Below, piece after piece: positions 17,568 through 26,785 of a DNA stretch of 64,000 nt. Source of the DNA: Oscillospiraceae bacterium (GTDB lineage: Bacteria; Bacillota; Clostridia; Oscillospirales; Ruminococcaceae); the NCBI GenBank assembly GCA_017439985.1, contig JAFSIC010000044.1:80676-144675 (forward strand), in the 5' to 3' direction. The notes beneath the pieces were generated by a model. That model was not told the DNA's origin. It ran no database searches and worked only from the letters and a program-made list of their open reading frames with translations. The position numbers and the translations under genes are program-made. Each line of letters begins with the position of its first letter. Position 1 is the stretch's first letter.

Positions 17568-17864
17568 ATGGCAAAACTGCACGAAAATTACGAGACCATC
17601 ATGATCCTCAACACCAAAGGTACTGAGGAAGAAACCAAAGCTCTGGTTGAAAAATTCACCAACCTGATTTCTGCTAATGGTACCATCGAAACCGTTGAGG
17701 AATGGGGTAAACGCAAACTGGCTTACGAAATCAACGACGAGTCCGAAGGTTACTACGTATACGTTACCTTCAACTGCGCTCCAGATTTCCCAGCTGAACT
17801 TGACCGTGTTTACAAAATCACCGACGGCGTTCTCCGCACTCTGATCGTTAAAAGAGAGAACTAA
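17568..17864 (+). CDS. rpsF: 30S ribosomal protein S6
   Basis: 98 aa. Binds 16S rRNA with S18 in the platform of the 30S subunit. ATG at 17568 with AAAAGGAGG nine bases upstream. The fold-typical ETIMILNTKG and EEWGKRKLAYEI stretches are clear. First gene of rpsF-ssb-rpsR, 16 bp before ssb. Confidence 0.97.
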   Translation: MAKLHENYETIMILNTKGTEEETKALVEKFTNLISANGTIETVEEWGKRKLAYEINDESEGYYVYVTFNCAPDFPAELDRVYKITDGVLRTLIVKREN

Positions 17865-17880
17865 TTAAGGAGGACTACTG

Positions 17881-18339
17881 ATGCTTAACCGTGTCATCCT
17901 CATGGGTCGCCTCACCGCTGATCCGGAACTGAAACAGACTCCAAACGGAATCTCTGTTACTTCTTTCTCTCTCGCTGTTGACCGCAACTTCACCTCTCGT
18001 GGTGCTGAGCGTCAGACAGACTTCATCAACTGTGTTGCATGGAGACAGACTGCTGAATTCATCTCCCGCTACTTTGCAAAGGGCAGAATGATGGCAGTGG
18101 AAGGTTCTCTGCAGGTTCGCAACTATGTGGACAAAAATGAGAACAAACGTCAGGCTGTAGAAGTTGTTGTTGATCAGGCTTACTTCGCTGACAGCAAGAA
18201 CGCAGCTCCGTCTTCCTCCCCTGCTCCTTCTTATCAGAGCGCAGCTCCTGCTTACGCACCAGCTGCTCCGGTTGCTTTCAATGCCGGCTCTGTGGAAGAT
18301 TTCCAGGAGATCGATGACGAAGACGATCTTCCGTTTTAA
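17881..18339 (+). CDS. ssb: Single-stranded DNA-binding protein
   Basis: 152 aa. OB-fold domain (1-105; MLNRVILMGRLTADPELK, NCVAWRQTAEFI) followed by an Ala/Pro-rich flexible linker and the acidic tip DDEDDLPF that recruits replication and repair partners. Good AAGGAGG site eight bases upstream. Middle gene of the rpsF operon. Confidence 0.97.
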   Translation: MLNRVILMGRLTADPELKQTPNGISVTSFSLAVDRNFTSRGAERQTDFINCVAWRQTAEFISRYFAKGRMMAVEGSLQVRNYVDKNENKRQAVEVVVDQAYFADSKNAAPSSSPAPSYQSAAPAYAPAAPVAFNAGSVEDFQEIDDEDDLPF

Positions 18340-18375
18340 TTTTAGTAAACAACAAATTTAAGGAGGTCAAGAACC

Positions 18376-18612
18376 ATGGAAAGAATGGAAAAACGTTCTA
18401 GAAAACCAAGAAAAAAAGTTTGCGCATTTTGCATGGATAAAATCGAAATGATCGATTACAAAGATGTTCCAAGACTGAGAAGATTCCTCTCTGACAGAGC
18501 TAAAATCATTCCTCGTCGTGTAACCGGTACCTGCGCTCGTCATCAGAGACAGCTGACCGTTGCTGTAAAACGCGCTCGTCACGTAGCATTCCTGCCATAC
18601 GTTGGTGAATAA
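18376..18612 (+). CDS. rpsR: 30S ribosomal protein S18
   Basis: 78 aa. Partner of S6 in the 30S platform. Typical [10 protein letters not shown] start region and C-terminal [11 protein letters not shown]. It contains a C-x2-C pair (CAFC), so this is the zinc-type or partly zinc-type S18 form. Last gene of the operon, followed by a terminator. Confidence 0.97.
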   Translation: MERMEKRSRKPRKKVCAFCMDKIEMIDYKDVPRLRRFLSDRAKIIPRRVTGTCARHQRQLTVAVKRARHVAFLPYVGE

Positions 18613-18642
18613 TCTCACCGCGTAACAGACATGTTGTGCACC

Positions 18643-18675
18643 AATCCCCTGAACTTCGGTTCGGGGGATTTTTTT
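18643..18675 (+). terminator. Terminator of rpsF-ssb-rpsR
   Basis: Stem AATCCCCTGAAC with its complement (one G-T pair), TTCG tetraloop, T-run. Confidence 0.9.
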
Positions 18676-18694
18676 ATCTGAATTTTTGCGCTGT

Positions 18695-18725
18695 AAAAAA
18701 GCCTCCCTGTTCGGGAGGCTTTTTG
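18695..18725 (-). terminator. Terminator of the coaD cluster
   Basis: Stem GCCTCCC / GGGAGGC extended by A/T pairs, poly-T on the minus strand. Confidence 0.85.
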
Positions 18726-18734
18726 TCTGTAATC

Positions 18735-19232
18735 TTACTGGTTTACAACATCGTTTGCCGGCTGTTCCACGAAGGTACCTTTCTTCATGGCAGCGTTCAG
18801 TTCCTGACGGGTTTCGTGAACGTTCTTCAGCGCGATGGACAGTGCTTCTTCGGACTGTTTCAGTGCGTTGTCGGAGAACTCGTTGGCAGCTTTTCTCAGC
18901 TCTTTTGCTACGTTCTGTGCCTGAGTGATGATCTCTTTTGCTTTCTCCTGTGCCTGACGAACCACTTCCTCCTGAGCAACCAGAGCTTTTGCGCGCTCTT
19001 CTGCTTTGCGGACGGTAGCTTCTGCCTGTTTTTCAGCCTGAGAGATGATATCAGAGCGATCGTTTACGATCAGCTTCGCCTGCTTGATCTCGGTTGGCAT
19101 GTTCAGACGGATGTCCTCCAGATACTGCTTCACTTTTTCAGCGTCGATGACACATTTGTTGCCGCTGAGCGGAATGCTCCACGCTTCCTCCAGCATATCT
19201 TCCAGAGCGTCCAGAATTTCTTCAATGTTCAT
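18735..19232 (-). CDS. Coiled-coil protein resembling ATP synthase subunit b / DivIVA-like
   Basis: 165 aa. Residues 45-150 are a long, Ala/Glu/Gln-rich coiled coil; no membrane helix is present, unlike true AtpF. Clostridia often encode such a protein next to coaD, annotated loosely as an ATPase or DivIVA-like. It follows coaD by 3 bp and is the last gene of the rsmD-coaD cluster. A scaffold or cell-division role is possible but unproven. Confidence 0.7.
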   Translation of the reverse strand: MNIEEILDALEDMLEEAWSIPLSGNKCVIDAEKVKQYLEDIRLNMPTEIKQAKLIVNDRSDIISQAEKQAEATVRKAEERAKALVAQEEVVRQAQEKAKEIITQAQNVAKELRKAANEFSDNALKQSEEALSIALKNVHETRQELNAAMKKGTFVEQPANDVVNQ

Positions 19233-19235
19233 TGT

Positions 19236-19730
19236 TTATTTATCTCCTTTCACCTGAGAGATCCGCTCAAGGACCTGATCAGCGATCACTGCCGGAACAA
19301 AGTCAGATACCTCTCTGCCGTAGCGGGCGATGGATTTCACGCCGCTGGAGCTGAGGTACAGATTTTCCGTGCTCGTGGTCATAAAGAGCGTTTCTGCTTC
19401 CGGATATAATTTTTTATTGTACAAAGCCATCTGGAATTCGTACTCGAAGTCCGACATGGCTCGCAAGCCTTTCACAATGGCGCAGGCGCCTACCTGCTTC
19501 ACATAATCCACCAGCAGACCGTCAAAGCAATCTACCATGACGTTGTCATATTTTCCGATGCATTTTTCAATGAGGAGAACTCGTTCCTCCGGTGTGAAGG
19601 ACGGATTTTTCTCCGCATTGGCTGCAACCAGCACAACTACACGGTCAAACAGTGCGCTGGTGCGCTCGATGATGTCCATATGTCCGTTGGTGATTGGGTC
19701 AAAACTGCCCGGTACAACTGCTACTCGCAT
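19236..19730 (-). CDS. coaD: Phosphopantetheine adenylyltransferase
   Basis: 164 aa. Transfers AMP from ATP to 4'-phosphopantetheine, the penultimate step of CoA synthesis. The nucleotidyltransferase motif GSFDPITNGHMDII (His-x3-His-like TxGH) is at residues 8-21, and the second motif YLSSSGVKSIA near residue 125. Its 5' end overlaps the 3' end of rsmD by 10 bp, so it is translationally coupled. Confidence 0.96.
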   Translation of the reverse strand: MRVAVVPGSFDPITNGHMDIIERTSALFDRVVVLVAANAEKNPSFTPEERVLLIEKCIGKYDNVMVDCFDGLLVDYVKQVGACAIVKGLRAMSDFEYEFQMALYNKKLYPEAETLFMTTSTENLYLSSSGVKSIARYGREVSDFVPAVIADQVLERISQVKGDK

Positions 19731-20275
19731 ACCTCTTCCCCCTTTTTGCGGAAGGACGTTACTTTTGCTTTGCCGTAGCGGTATTCTTTTACCAGCTCCA
19801 GACCTGCTACGTCCTCCGGAAGGTTCTCGTTTTTCTCGGTTTCACAAAGAATGATGCCTTCGTCCTTCAGACAGTTTGCACAGTACGGAAGGACCGCAGC
19901 AATCAGTTCCTTATTATACGGCGGGTCTAAGAAGATCACGTCGAATTTTGCAGTACAATTTTTGATATAGGTCAAGCTGTCCATCATGGCAACGCGGCTT
20001 TTTTCCATGAATCCGCAGGCTTTCAGGTTGGCCTTCACCGCTGCGATGGCTTTTGCATCGCTGTCAATGAATGTAGCGCTTTTTGCGCCACGGCTCAAAG
20101 CCTCCACGCCCATCTGTCCGGAGCCTGCAAACAAATCGAGGAAATCGCTGTTCTCGATCATCATCTGCAGAATGCTGAACACAGCTCCTTTGGTCATATC
20201 GGAGGTCGGACGGGTGTTGAGTCCCTCCGGAGCCGCCAGATTGCGTCCGCGGGCAGAACCTGTAATTACTCTCAT
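19721..20275 (-). CDS. rsmD: 16S rRNA (guanine(966)-N2)-methyltransferase
   Basis: 184 aa with the ATG at 20275, which follows GAGAGGGAAG; an in-frame codon seven codons earlier is a poorer start. SAM-binding FLDLFAGSGQMGVEAL and the catalytic DPPY (FLDPPYNKE near residue 118) mark the N2-guanine methylase. First gene of rsmD-coaD-coiled coil. Confidence 0.94.
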   Translation of the reverse strand: MRVITGSARGRNLAAPEGLNTRPTSDMTKGAVFSILQMMIENSDFLDLFAGSGQMGVEALSRGAKSATFIDSDAKAIAAVKANLKACGFMEKSRVAMMDSLTYIKNCTAKFDVIFLDPPYNKELIAAVLPYCANCLKDEGIILCETEKNENLPEDVAGLELVKEYRYGKAKVTSFRKKGEEVCE

Positions 20276-20343
20276 ATTTCTTCCCTCTCTATTCAAACAA
20301 AACCGTTTTTACTTCTCACAAAGGGACAAAATCCCTCTTTTAT

Positions 20344-20372
20344 ATTATGAAAGCAAAGGGCGGCTTTGTCAA
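20344..20372 (-). promoter_or_regulatory. Promoter of rsmD-coaD
   Basis: Minus-strand TTGACA, 17-bp spacer, CATAAT, about 70 bp upstream of rsmD. Confidence 0.6.
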
Positions 20373-20386
20373 GTCTTTCCGCAGCT

Positions 20387-22228
20387 TCACTCCTGCTCTC
20401 CATGGAGGAAATTGTAAAGATCGCGGGCAGCCGCCTCTGTCATGGACGGAGTTTCTTCCAACTGCTCTAACGTAGCGGCTTTCATGGCCTTCATGGTCTT
20501 GAAGCGCAGGAAAAGATTCTGTGCTCGCTTCGGGCCGATGCCGGGAACGGATTTCAGCAGAGATTCCATGCCCTTGCTCTGATGCTTGGAACGGGAATAT
20601 TCAATGGAGAAGCGATGGACCTCATCCTGAATGGAGGTCAGCAGATCAAAGGCTGTCTTGAAGCTGCTGACAGACAGCTCCCCGTCCTCTGTGGTGATGA
20701 CACGGGTGCGGTGGCGGTCGTCCTTCGCCATACCGAAGATCGGCACCTGATAGCCCATGGAGCGAACCAACGGCTTCACAGCGGCCACATGACCTTTGCC
20801 GCCGTCCAGCAGGATCAAATCGGGCATTCGTCCAAAGCCGATTCCCTCGTTCTTGTGCTGTTCATAGCGTTCAAAGCGGCGCTGCAGCACCTCCCGCATG
20901 GAAGCATAGTCGTCGGGCTTGCCCTGCACCGTTTTCACGGAGAATTTACGGTAGGCTCCGCGGAGCGGTCTGCCGCCGTCAAATACGACCATGCCCGCAA
21001 CGATGGTATCGCTGCCGATGTTGGAGATATCGTAGGCTTCGATGTATTCGGGGATTTTGTTGAGGCCCAGCAGACGGGACAGCTCATCCAGTGCATTGAT
21101 CTCGCGGCTGCTGCGTCGGCTGCGCTCGGAAATGTGCTGACTGGCATTTTCTTTCGCCATGCGCACCAGCTCCATCTGGTCTCCCTTCTGTGGAATGATG
21201 AGGGAAACCGCATGGTTTGCCTTTTCCGCAAGATATTTCTGTAGTTCGTCCTGATGGGCGATATCTCCGTCAACGACTACGCTCTTGGGCACTTCACCCT
21301 TCATATCGTAATACTCCATGAGAAAACGGGCGCGCTCATCAGCTGCATCCTCCGATGGCTCCAGCATGAAATATTCCTTATCCACCAGCTTGTAGCCGCG
21401 GAATTTCAGCACCACAGCGCAGGCGTTGACGGTACCCTGCACCAGAGCGATGACATCTTCCTCCTCGTAGCGCACAGAGACTACTTTCTGGCTGGCGCCT
21501 ACGTTTTTGATGGCATTGAGGCGGTCACGATAGCGGGCAGCTTTTTCAAACTCCTCCCGCTCCGCAGCGTCGTACATCATCTGCAAAATCTTCTTCTGGA
21601 TGTCCAGATTGTCGCCTTTGATGAACTCAATGGCCTGTTCCAGTGCCTCATTGTACTCGGCAACGCTGATATTGCCGGTACAAGGCGCCATGCACTGTTT
21701 GATGTGGTAGTTCAGGCAAGGACGACCCTTGCGGATGTCCTGTGGAAACTTTCGGTTGCAGGTGGGAAGCAGGAACGCTTTGTTCACCTCATCCACCGTC
21801 TGGGAAGTCACATAGCTGGAGATATAGGGACCGATATAGCGACTGCCATCCTCCACTTTCTGATGAGTGGCTTCGATGCGTCCGAAGTCGCCGGGCGTAA
21901 CCTTGATATAATGGTAGCCTTTGTCGTCCTTCAGCAGAATGTTGTACTTCGGGCTGTGCTGCTTGATGAAGCTGCACTCCAGAATCAGCGCTTCAAATTC
22001 ACTGCGGGTGACGATGTACTCAAAGTCCCAGACATTTTCCACCATCTTGTAGACCTTGGGAAGATGTTTATCCACCGAGCGGAAGTAACTGCTGACGCGG
22101 TTTTTCAGAGATTTCGCTTTGCCGACATAGATGATCTCTCCGCTTTTGTCCTTCATAATGTAAATGCCCGGCTGTGTGGGCAGTTTTTTCGTTTTATCCG
22201 ATAAATACGGGAGTCTTGGATTGTCCAT
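20387..22228 (-). CDS. uvrC: UvrABC excinuclease subunit C
   Basis: 613 aa. Makes both incisions in nucleotide excision repair. Domains in order: GIY-YIG nuclease (LPTQPGIYIMKDKSGEIIYVG, residues 16-90), Cys-rich motif (CNRKFPQDIRKGRPCLNYH, 157-175), UVR domain for UvrB contact (about 205-240), RNase H-like endonuclease domain (380-530; EAYDISNIGSD and LLDGGKGH), and helix-hairpin-helix (SVPGIGPKRAQNL, near 560). Full length. Confidence 0.96.
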   Translation of the reverse strand: MDNPRLPYLSDKTKKLPTQPGIYIMKDKSGEIIYVGKAKSLKNRVSSYFRSVDKHLPKVYKMVENVWDFEYIVTRSEFEALILECSFIKQHSPKYNILLKDDKGYHYIKVTPGDFGRIEATHQKVEDGSRYIGPYISSYVTSQTVDEVNKAFLLPTCNRKFPQDIRKGRPCLNYHIKQCMAPCTGNISVAEYNEALEQAIEFIKGDNLDIQKKILQMMYDAAEREEFEKAARYRDRLNAIKNVGASQKVVSVRYEEEDVIALVQGTVNACAVVLKFRGYKLVDKEYFMLEPSEDAADERARFLMEYYDMKGEVPKSVVVDGDIAHQDELQKYLAEKANHAVSLIIPQKGDQMELVRMAKENASQHISERSRRSSREINALDELSRLLGLNKIPEYIEAYDISNIGSDTIVAGMVVFDGGRPLRGAYRKFSVKTVQGKPDDYASMREVLQRRFERYEQHKNEGIGFGRMPDLILLDGGKGHVAAVKPLVRSMGYQVPIFGMAKDDRHRTRVITTEDGELSVSSFKTAFDLLTSIQDEVHRFSIEYSRSKHQSKGMESLLKSVPGIGPKRAQNLFLRFKTMKAMKAATLEQLEETPSMTEAAARDLYNFLHGEQE

Positions 22229-22282
22229 ACTTGCCTCCTGTCGGGTAAGATTCTTTTATCAGTATAGCACAAATCGGAGCAT

Positions 22283-22317
22283 AAAAAAATACACCGCTGA
22301 GATTCAGCGGTGTATTT
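22283..22317 (-). terminator. Terminator of the HPr gene
   Basis: Perfect 14-bp stem AAATACACCGCTGA / TCAGCGGTGTATTT with loop GAT; T-run on the minus strand. Confidence 0.9.
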
Positions 22318-22331
22318 CGTAAAATCAATAA

Positions 22332-22595
22332 TTATTCAGCAAAACCGGATTCAACCAGAGCGATCAGGCCTTCTACTGCCTGTTCTTCATCAGCGCCGTC
22401 AGCAATGATGCGGATGGAGGTACCGCCAACGATACCCAGGGACAGTACGCCCAGCAGAGATTTAGCGTTTACTCTGCGTTCTTCTTTTTCTACCCAGATA
22501 GAGGATTTGAATTCGTTAGCTTTCTGGATGAAGAAAGTAGCTGGACGAGCGTGGAGGCCTACCTGATTCTGAACGGTAACTTCTTTAACAAACAT
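22332..22595 (-). CDS. ptsH: Phosphocarrier protein HPr
   Basis: 87 aa. Carries the phosphoryl group from enzyme I to sugar-specific PTS enzymes. The active His is in GLHARPA (near residue 15) and the regulatory Ser in NAKSLLG (near residue 46), the site phosphorylated by HPr kinase in Bacillota, so both catalytic and catabolite-repression roles are possible. Enzyme I is not adjacent. It has its own promoter and terminator. Confidence 0.92.
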   Translation of the reverse strand: MFVKEVTVQNQVGLHARPATFFIQKANEFKSSIWVEKEERRVNAKSLLGVLSLGIVGGTSIRIIADGADEEQAVEGLIALVESGFAE

Positions 22596-22689
22596 AATCT
22601 AAACTCCCTTTATAACATTGTGTTGTGTTGCGATATTCCATCGCCTGATCCTTTGGCACAAGATGCCGCAGGCTCTTTGGAATGATTTA

Positions 22690-22718
22690 ATTATAACTGG
22701 TATTGCGAGTTGCGTCAA
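22690..22718 (-). promoter_or_regulatory. Promoter of ptsH
   Basis: Minus-strand TTGACG, 17-bp spacer, TATAAT. The rest of 22719-22865 is A+T-rich with no gene seen. Confidence 0.7.
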
Positions 22719-22865
22719 CGAAAAAAACAATAAAGTTGAATCATTTTGTGTATTTTATACGTTTTTTTCATTCTTTTTGCCTTTGCTGAACTGTGATTTG
22801 TGACTTTCGGACAATGAGTTTTCAACAATATTCGCCAAAGCTTCACAAAACTTTCAACAAGTTTG

Positions 22866-23612
22866 TTATTCTTCCTCCAATGTACGGAGGAAGGCTTTAT
22901 CCTTTTTATCCAGCTCGCCGCGAGCTTCTGCTGCATCGATCAGCTCCGGACGGCGGGCTTTGGTCACACGCAGGGATTCCTCTCTGCGCCATTTCACGAT
23001 ATTGGCGTGATGGCCGCTGAGCAGCACCTCCGGCACTTCCCTGTCGTGCCATACCGGCGGACGGGTGTACTGCGGATACTCCAGCAGACCGTTATAGTGG
23101 CTCTCTTCCGTGAAGCAGACATCCTCAGAGAGAACGCCGTCGCAGAGACGTCCGATGGCATCAGCGATAACCAGCGCTCCCAGCTCGCCGCCGGTGAGCA
23201 CATAGTCGCCGATGGAGATTTCTTCGTCCACGATCTCGTCCAGAACGCGCTGATCCACGCCCTCGTAGTGTCCGCAGAGCAGGAAGATATTCTCGTGGTT
23301 TTCCTTCAGCTCGATGGCTTTTTTCTGGCAGAACACACTGCCTTTTGGAGACAGGTAGATGGTGTGAGGCTTGCCGCCGATCTCCTCACAGATAGACTCC
23401 CAGCAGCGGTAGATGGGTTCCACCTGCATCAGCATGCCCTTGCCGCCGCCGTATGGCGTGTCATCCACGCGGCGGTGTTTATCCAGTGTGTAATCTCGGA
23501 TGTTGCGGCAGCGAATATCCAGCTTGCCGGCGCGTCTTGCACGACCGATGATGCTTTCGTCCAGCACTCGCTCGCACATCTCCGGAAACAGAGTTGCAAT
23601 ATCAATGCGCAT
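22866..23612 (-). CDS. trmD: tRNA (guanine-N1)-methyltransferase
   Basis: 248 aa. Makes m1G37 next to the anticodon and prevents frameshifting. The SPOUT knot region is visible (LLCGHYEGVDQRVLD near residue 110 and SIGDYVLTGGE near 133). Begins 3 bp after rimM and is the last gene of ylxM-ffh-rpsP-khpA-rimM-trmD. Confidence 0.97.
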   Translation of the reverse strand: MRIDIATLFPEMCERVLDESIIGRARRAGKLDIRCRNIRDYTLDKHRRVDDTPYGGGKGMLMQVEPIYRCWESICEEIGGKPHTIYLSPKGSVFCQKKAIELKENHENIFLLCGHYEGVDQRVLDEIVDEEISIGDYVLTGGELGALVIADAIGRLCDGVLSEDVCFTEESHYNGLLEYPQYTRPPVWHDREVPEVLLSGHHANIVKWRREESLRVTKARRPELIDAAEARGELDKKDKAFLRTLEEE

Positions 23613-23615
23613 GCT

Positions 23616-24149
23616 CTATTCCTCGTCGTCGTTGCCGCTGAGGTCGAAGAGGCCAACCATCGGGCGGATGCGGATGACTCTGCCTTCGAGATCGGTTTCG
23701 ATGATGGTCTCATCGATCGCCGGACAAAGCTGTACGGAACCGTCTGCAAATTTGATATGATAAATATCGCTGGCACCGGAGTAGGTCACATCGATGAGCT
23801 TGCCGTATTCTCTGCCGTCATCAGCGTCGATGATGGTGCAGCCCAGCAGATCCTGAATGAGGTATTCGCCTTCTTCCAGCGGAATATCATCGCGGTGGAT
23901 GTAGATGACCTTGTTACGCAGTTTTTCACCGGCCTCGATGCTGTCGATTCCCTCAAATTTGATGAGGATCATGCCCTTCTGCATACGGGCGTTCTGGATC
24001 TTCAGAGGCTGTTTGCCCTCTGCGTCCAGATAGAGGGTGTCGATGTCAAAGAACAGCTCCGGATCGTCGGTCCAAGCCTCCAGCTTCACGTCGCCGCGGA
24101 GACCGTGGGTATTTACGATCTTACCGGTATCAATATATGTTTTCAGCAT
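23616..24149 (-). CDS. rimM: 16S rRNA processing protein RimM
   Basis: 177 aa. Assists maturation of the 30S head. The N-terminal RimM domain (TGKIVNTHGLRGDVKLEA) is followed by a PRC-barrel domain (about 95-170). ATG at 24149 behind AAGGGGAA. Confidence 0.95.
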   Translation of the reverse strand: MLKTYIDTGKIVNTHGLRGDVKLEAWTDDPELFFDIDTLYLDAEGKQPLKIQNARMQKGMILIKFEGIDSIEAGEKLRNKVIYIHRDDIPLEEGEYLIQDLLGCTIIDADDGREYGKLIDVTYSGASDIYHIKFADGSVQLCPAIDETIIETDLEGRVIRIRPMVGLFDLSGNDDEE

Positions 24150-24177
24150 AGCTCTATGTTCCCCTTTCGCAAGAAAA

Positions 24178-24199
24178 GGGAAAAGCAGCTGCTTTTCCC
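24178..24199. repeat. Perfect palindrome between khpA and rimM
   Basis: Two 11-bp arms, GGGAAAAGCAG and CTGCTTTTCCC, without a loop. It could form a hairpin that tunes read-through from khpA into rimM. Confidence 0.5.
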
Positions 24200-24224
24200 T
24201 CTACTTCGCCTATTGAGTCAAAGA

Positions 24225-24461
24225 TTAGTCGATCTCGACTGCAATTTTCTGGTCCACTTTGCCGGCAGCAGAGCGGGCAATGGTGCGGATCGCTTTTGCA
24301 ATGCGACCCTGTTTGCCGATTACACGACCCATGTCTTCCGGTGCAACGTGCAGATGGTAAACGAAAGTACCGTCTTCACGTGGCTGTTCGTCCATGGTTA
24401 CAGAAACTGCTTCTTTGTTGTCAACCAGACCTTTAACGATTGCAACGATCAATTCCTGCAT
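24225..24461 (-). CDS. khpA: KH-domain RNA-binding protein KhpA
   Basis: 78 aa, a single KH domain with the GxxG loop VIGKQGRI (near residue 52). KhpA binds RNA together with KhpB in Bacillota and affects cell size and translation. Between rpsP and rimM, the usual place. Confidence 0.93.
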   Translation of the reverse strand: MQELIVAIVKGLVDNKEAVSVTMDEQPREDGTFVYHLHVAPEDMGRVIGKQGRIAKAIRTIARSAAGKVDQKIAVEID

Positions 24462-24485
24462 ACTGTATCACCTGAACGCTGTAAA

Positions 24486-24722
24486 TTACAGAACGTTTTT
24501 CAGCAGGGATTTTACAGTATCGGTTGGCTGAGCGCCGTTAGCGATCCATTTTTTAGCTTTTTCAGCGTCGATTTTTACGTCAGCTGGGTTTTTGCTTGGA
24601 TCATAGTAACCGATTTCTTCGATGAATCTGCCGTCCATTGGGTAACGGGAGTCAGCAACAACAACACGGTAGAAAGGAGCTTTTTTAGCGCCCATGCGGC
24701 GCAGTCTGATTTTAACAGCCAT
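24486..24722 (-). CDS. rpsP: 30S ribosomal protein S16
   Basis: 78 aa from the ATG at 24722 ([11 protein letters not shown]); an in-frame codon three codons upstream is less likely because S16 starts AVKIRL in its family. [14 protein letters not shown] is diagnostic. Co-transcribed with ffh upstream and khpA downstream. Confidence 0.96.
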   Translation of the reverse strand: MAVKIRLRRMGAKKAPFYRVVVADSRYPMDGRFIEEIGYYDPSKNPADVKIDAEKAKKWIANGAQPTDTVKSLLKNVL

Positions 24723-24784
24723 TTTGTTCACCTCATAAAATAATTAAAAAATTTACAAATATGTTAAGCCATCGGGCTTAATTA

Positions 24785-26143
24785 CTACATCTTAGGAAGG
24801 TTTCCCATTCCCGGGAAGAACGGCATACGGCGTTTGCCGCCTTTTTTGCCGAAGTTCTTCATCTGTTTCATCATATCCTTCATCTGCTTATGCTGTTTCA
24901 GCAGGCGGTTGACCTGAGAAACATCGGTGCCGGAACCGGCAGCGATACGACGTTTGCGGTTTGGATTGATGATTTCCGGATTAGCACGCTCTGCTTTGGT
25001 CATGGAATTGATGATAGCTTCCATGGTTGCCAGCTCTTTTTCACCGGCAGCAGCCGCTTCATCGTCCACTTTACCTGCCACGCCCGGGATCATTTCCAGG
25101 ATCTTGCCCAGAGGTCCCATGCCGCGGATCTGTTTCATCTGATCCAGCAGGTCGTTCATATCGAACTGGTCGTTTTTCAGGCGTTCCACCGCTTTGGCAG
25201 CTTTTTCCTCATCCATTTCGTTCTGGACTTTGTCCAGCAGGCTGAGCACGTCGCCCATACCGAGGATTCGGGATGCCATACGGTCCGGATAGAATGGCTC
25301 CAGCTCGTCCAGCTTCTCACCCATACCGACGAATTTGATCGGTTTGCCGGTGACTGCTCTTACGGAAAGAGCCGCACCGCCGCGGGTGTCGCCGTCCAGC
25401 TTGGTGAGGATCACGCCGTCGATGCCCAGAACGTTGTTAAAGCTCTCAGCCACGTTGACAGAGTCCTGACCGGTCATGGAGTCGATGACCAGAAGAATTT
25501 CGTGGGGTTCTACGGTGGATTTGATGTTCTGAAGCTCCTGCATCAGCGCTTCATCCACATGGAGACGGCCGGCGGTATCCAAAATCACGATGTCATGACC
25601 GTAGTCCTTAGCGTATTTGATCGCTTCCTGTGCGATCTTCACCGGATTCTCCTTGCCCATTTCGAAGACAGGGGTCTCCACCTGTTTGCCGACAACTTTC
25701 AGCTGGTCGATCGCAGCCGGACGGTAAATGTCGCAGGCTACCAGCAGAGGACGGTGACCTTCCTTGCGGAACATCTTCGCCAGTTTCGCGGAGTGTGTGG
25801 TCTTACCGGAACCCTGCAGACCGCACATCATAATGATGGTCGGCAGCTTGGAGGAAAGGTGGATCTTGGAGTTTGTGGAGCCCATCAGCTCGGTCATCTC
25901 ATCGCGAACGATTTTGATAACATGTTGAACCGGAGTCAGGCTCTGCAGCACTTCGGAACCCACGCACTTCTCCGTTACGGTTTTGATGAAATCTTTGGCT
26001 ACTTTGTAGTTGACGTCAGCTTCCAGCAGAGCAAGACGAACTTCTCGCATCGCTTCCTTAACGTCCGCTTCTTTGAGCACACCTTTGGATTTCAGCTTTT
26101 TAAAGGCTTGAGTCAGTTTTTCGGAAAGTCCTTCAAATGCCAT
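24785..26143 (-). CDS. ffh: Signal recognition particle protein Ffh
   Basis: 452 aa GTPase that delivers nascent membrane proteins to FtsY. N domain (1-90), G domain with GLQGSGKTTHSAKLA (near 107), DTAGRLHVDE (near 190) and TKLDGDTRGG (near 247), then the Met-rich M domain ending GKKGGKRRMPFFPGM. Full length. Confidence 0.97.
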   Translation of the reverse strand: MAFEGLSEKLTQAFKKLKSKGVLKEADVKEAMREVRLALLEADVNYKVAKDFIKTVTEKCVGSEVLQSLTPVQHVIKIVRDEMTELMGSTNSKIHLSSKLPTIIMMCGLQGSGKTTHSAKLAKMFRKEGHRPLLVACDIYRPAAIDQLKVVGKQVETPVFEMGKENPVKIAQEAIKYAKDYGHDIVILDTAGRLHVDEALMQELQNIKSTVEPHEILLVIDSMTGQDSVNVAESFNNVLGIDGVILTKLDGDTRGGAALSVRAVTGKPIKFVGMGEKLDELEPFYPDRMASRILGMGDVLSLLDKVQNEMDEEKAAKAVERLKNDQFDMNDLLDQMKQIRGMGPLGKILEMIPGVAGKVDDEAAAAGEKELATMEAIINSMTKAERANPEIINPNRKRRIAAGSGTDVSQVNRLLKQHKQMKDMMKQMKNFGKKGGKRRMPFFPGMGNLPKM

Positions 26144-26161
26144 GGTTCCAATCCTTTCTCC

Positions 26162-26524
26162 TTAATCCATCAGTCTGTCGGCGATGCGCTCGATCTCTTT
26201 CGCCTGTTCGATGATCGGTCTGGTGCGTGGGATCTCCTCCGCTTCAAAGACGATCTCTCTTGCACAAGCGATGATCTTGGTCAGATCCTCTTCCATCTGA
26301 CGGAACTTTGCCGCCAGCTTCAGACGCTCTTCCATATCGATCAGCGTTGCTTCGCCGCGCTTGATGCTGTCGCGGACACCCTGTCGGGTGATCTGCGCGA
26401 TGGACGCGATCTCCGCGAGAGACAGATCCTCGTTGTAATAGAGGCTCACCACTTCTCGCTGCTTATCCGTCAGCATTTCCCCGTAAAAGTCCAACAGCAT
26501 GGAGATCTCAAGGTTCTTTGCCAT
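26162..26524 (-). CDS. ylxM: YlxM/p13 family helix-turn-helix protein
   Basis: 120 aa, UPF0122. A sigma-70 region 4-like helix-turn-helix (LSLAEIASIAQITRQGVRDS, residues 33-52). Always linked to ffh and proposed to modulate SRP. First gene of the operon, 18 bp before ffh. Confidence 0.93.
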   Translation of the reverse strand: MAKNLEISMLLDFYGEMLTDKQREVVSLYYNEDLSLAEIASIAQITRQGVRDSIKRGEATLIDMEERLKLAAKFRQMEEDLTKIIACAREIVFEAEEIPRTRPIIEQAKEIERIADRLMD

Positions 26525-26593
26525 GGTTACCGCGTTCCTTTCGCATCAAGTTCAGTTGTAAAGCGCTTTGCTTTACATCCTCTGACGTTGATT

Positions 26594-26622
26594 ATTATAT
26601 CGAAAACAAGGGTCAGTGTCAA
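26594..26622 (-). promoter_or_regulatory. Promoter of the ylxM-ffh-trmD operon
   Basis: Minus-strand TTGACA, 17-bp spacer, TATAAT. Confidence 0.75.
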
Positions 26623-26743
26623 GTTTTTTTCTTTACACTTCGAGGATTTTTCGCAATTTCATAAAACGCAGCGTTTTCCACGGCATTGCACGGTCTGTTT
26701 TGTGCTTCTTGTACAGGAATTGTGGAAATTTTGCCGCAGACAT

Positions 26744-26776
26744 GAAGAAAAGCCTGTCTTGCGACAGGCTTTTCCG
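26744..26776 (-). terminator. Terminator of rplS
   Basis: Stem GAAAAGCCTGTC / GACAGGCTTTTC, loop TTGC. Confidence 0.85.
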
Positions 26777-26785
26777 GAGTCCTTA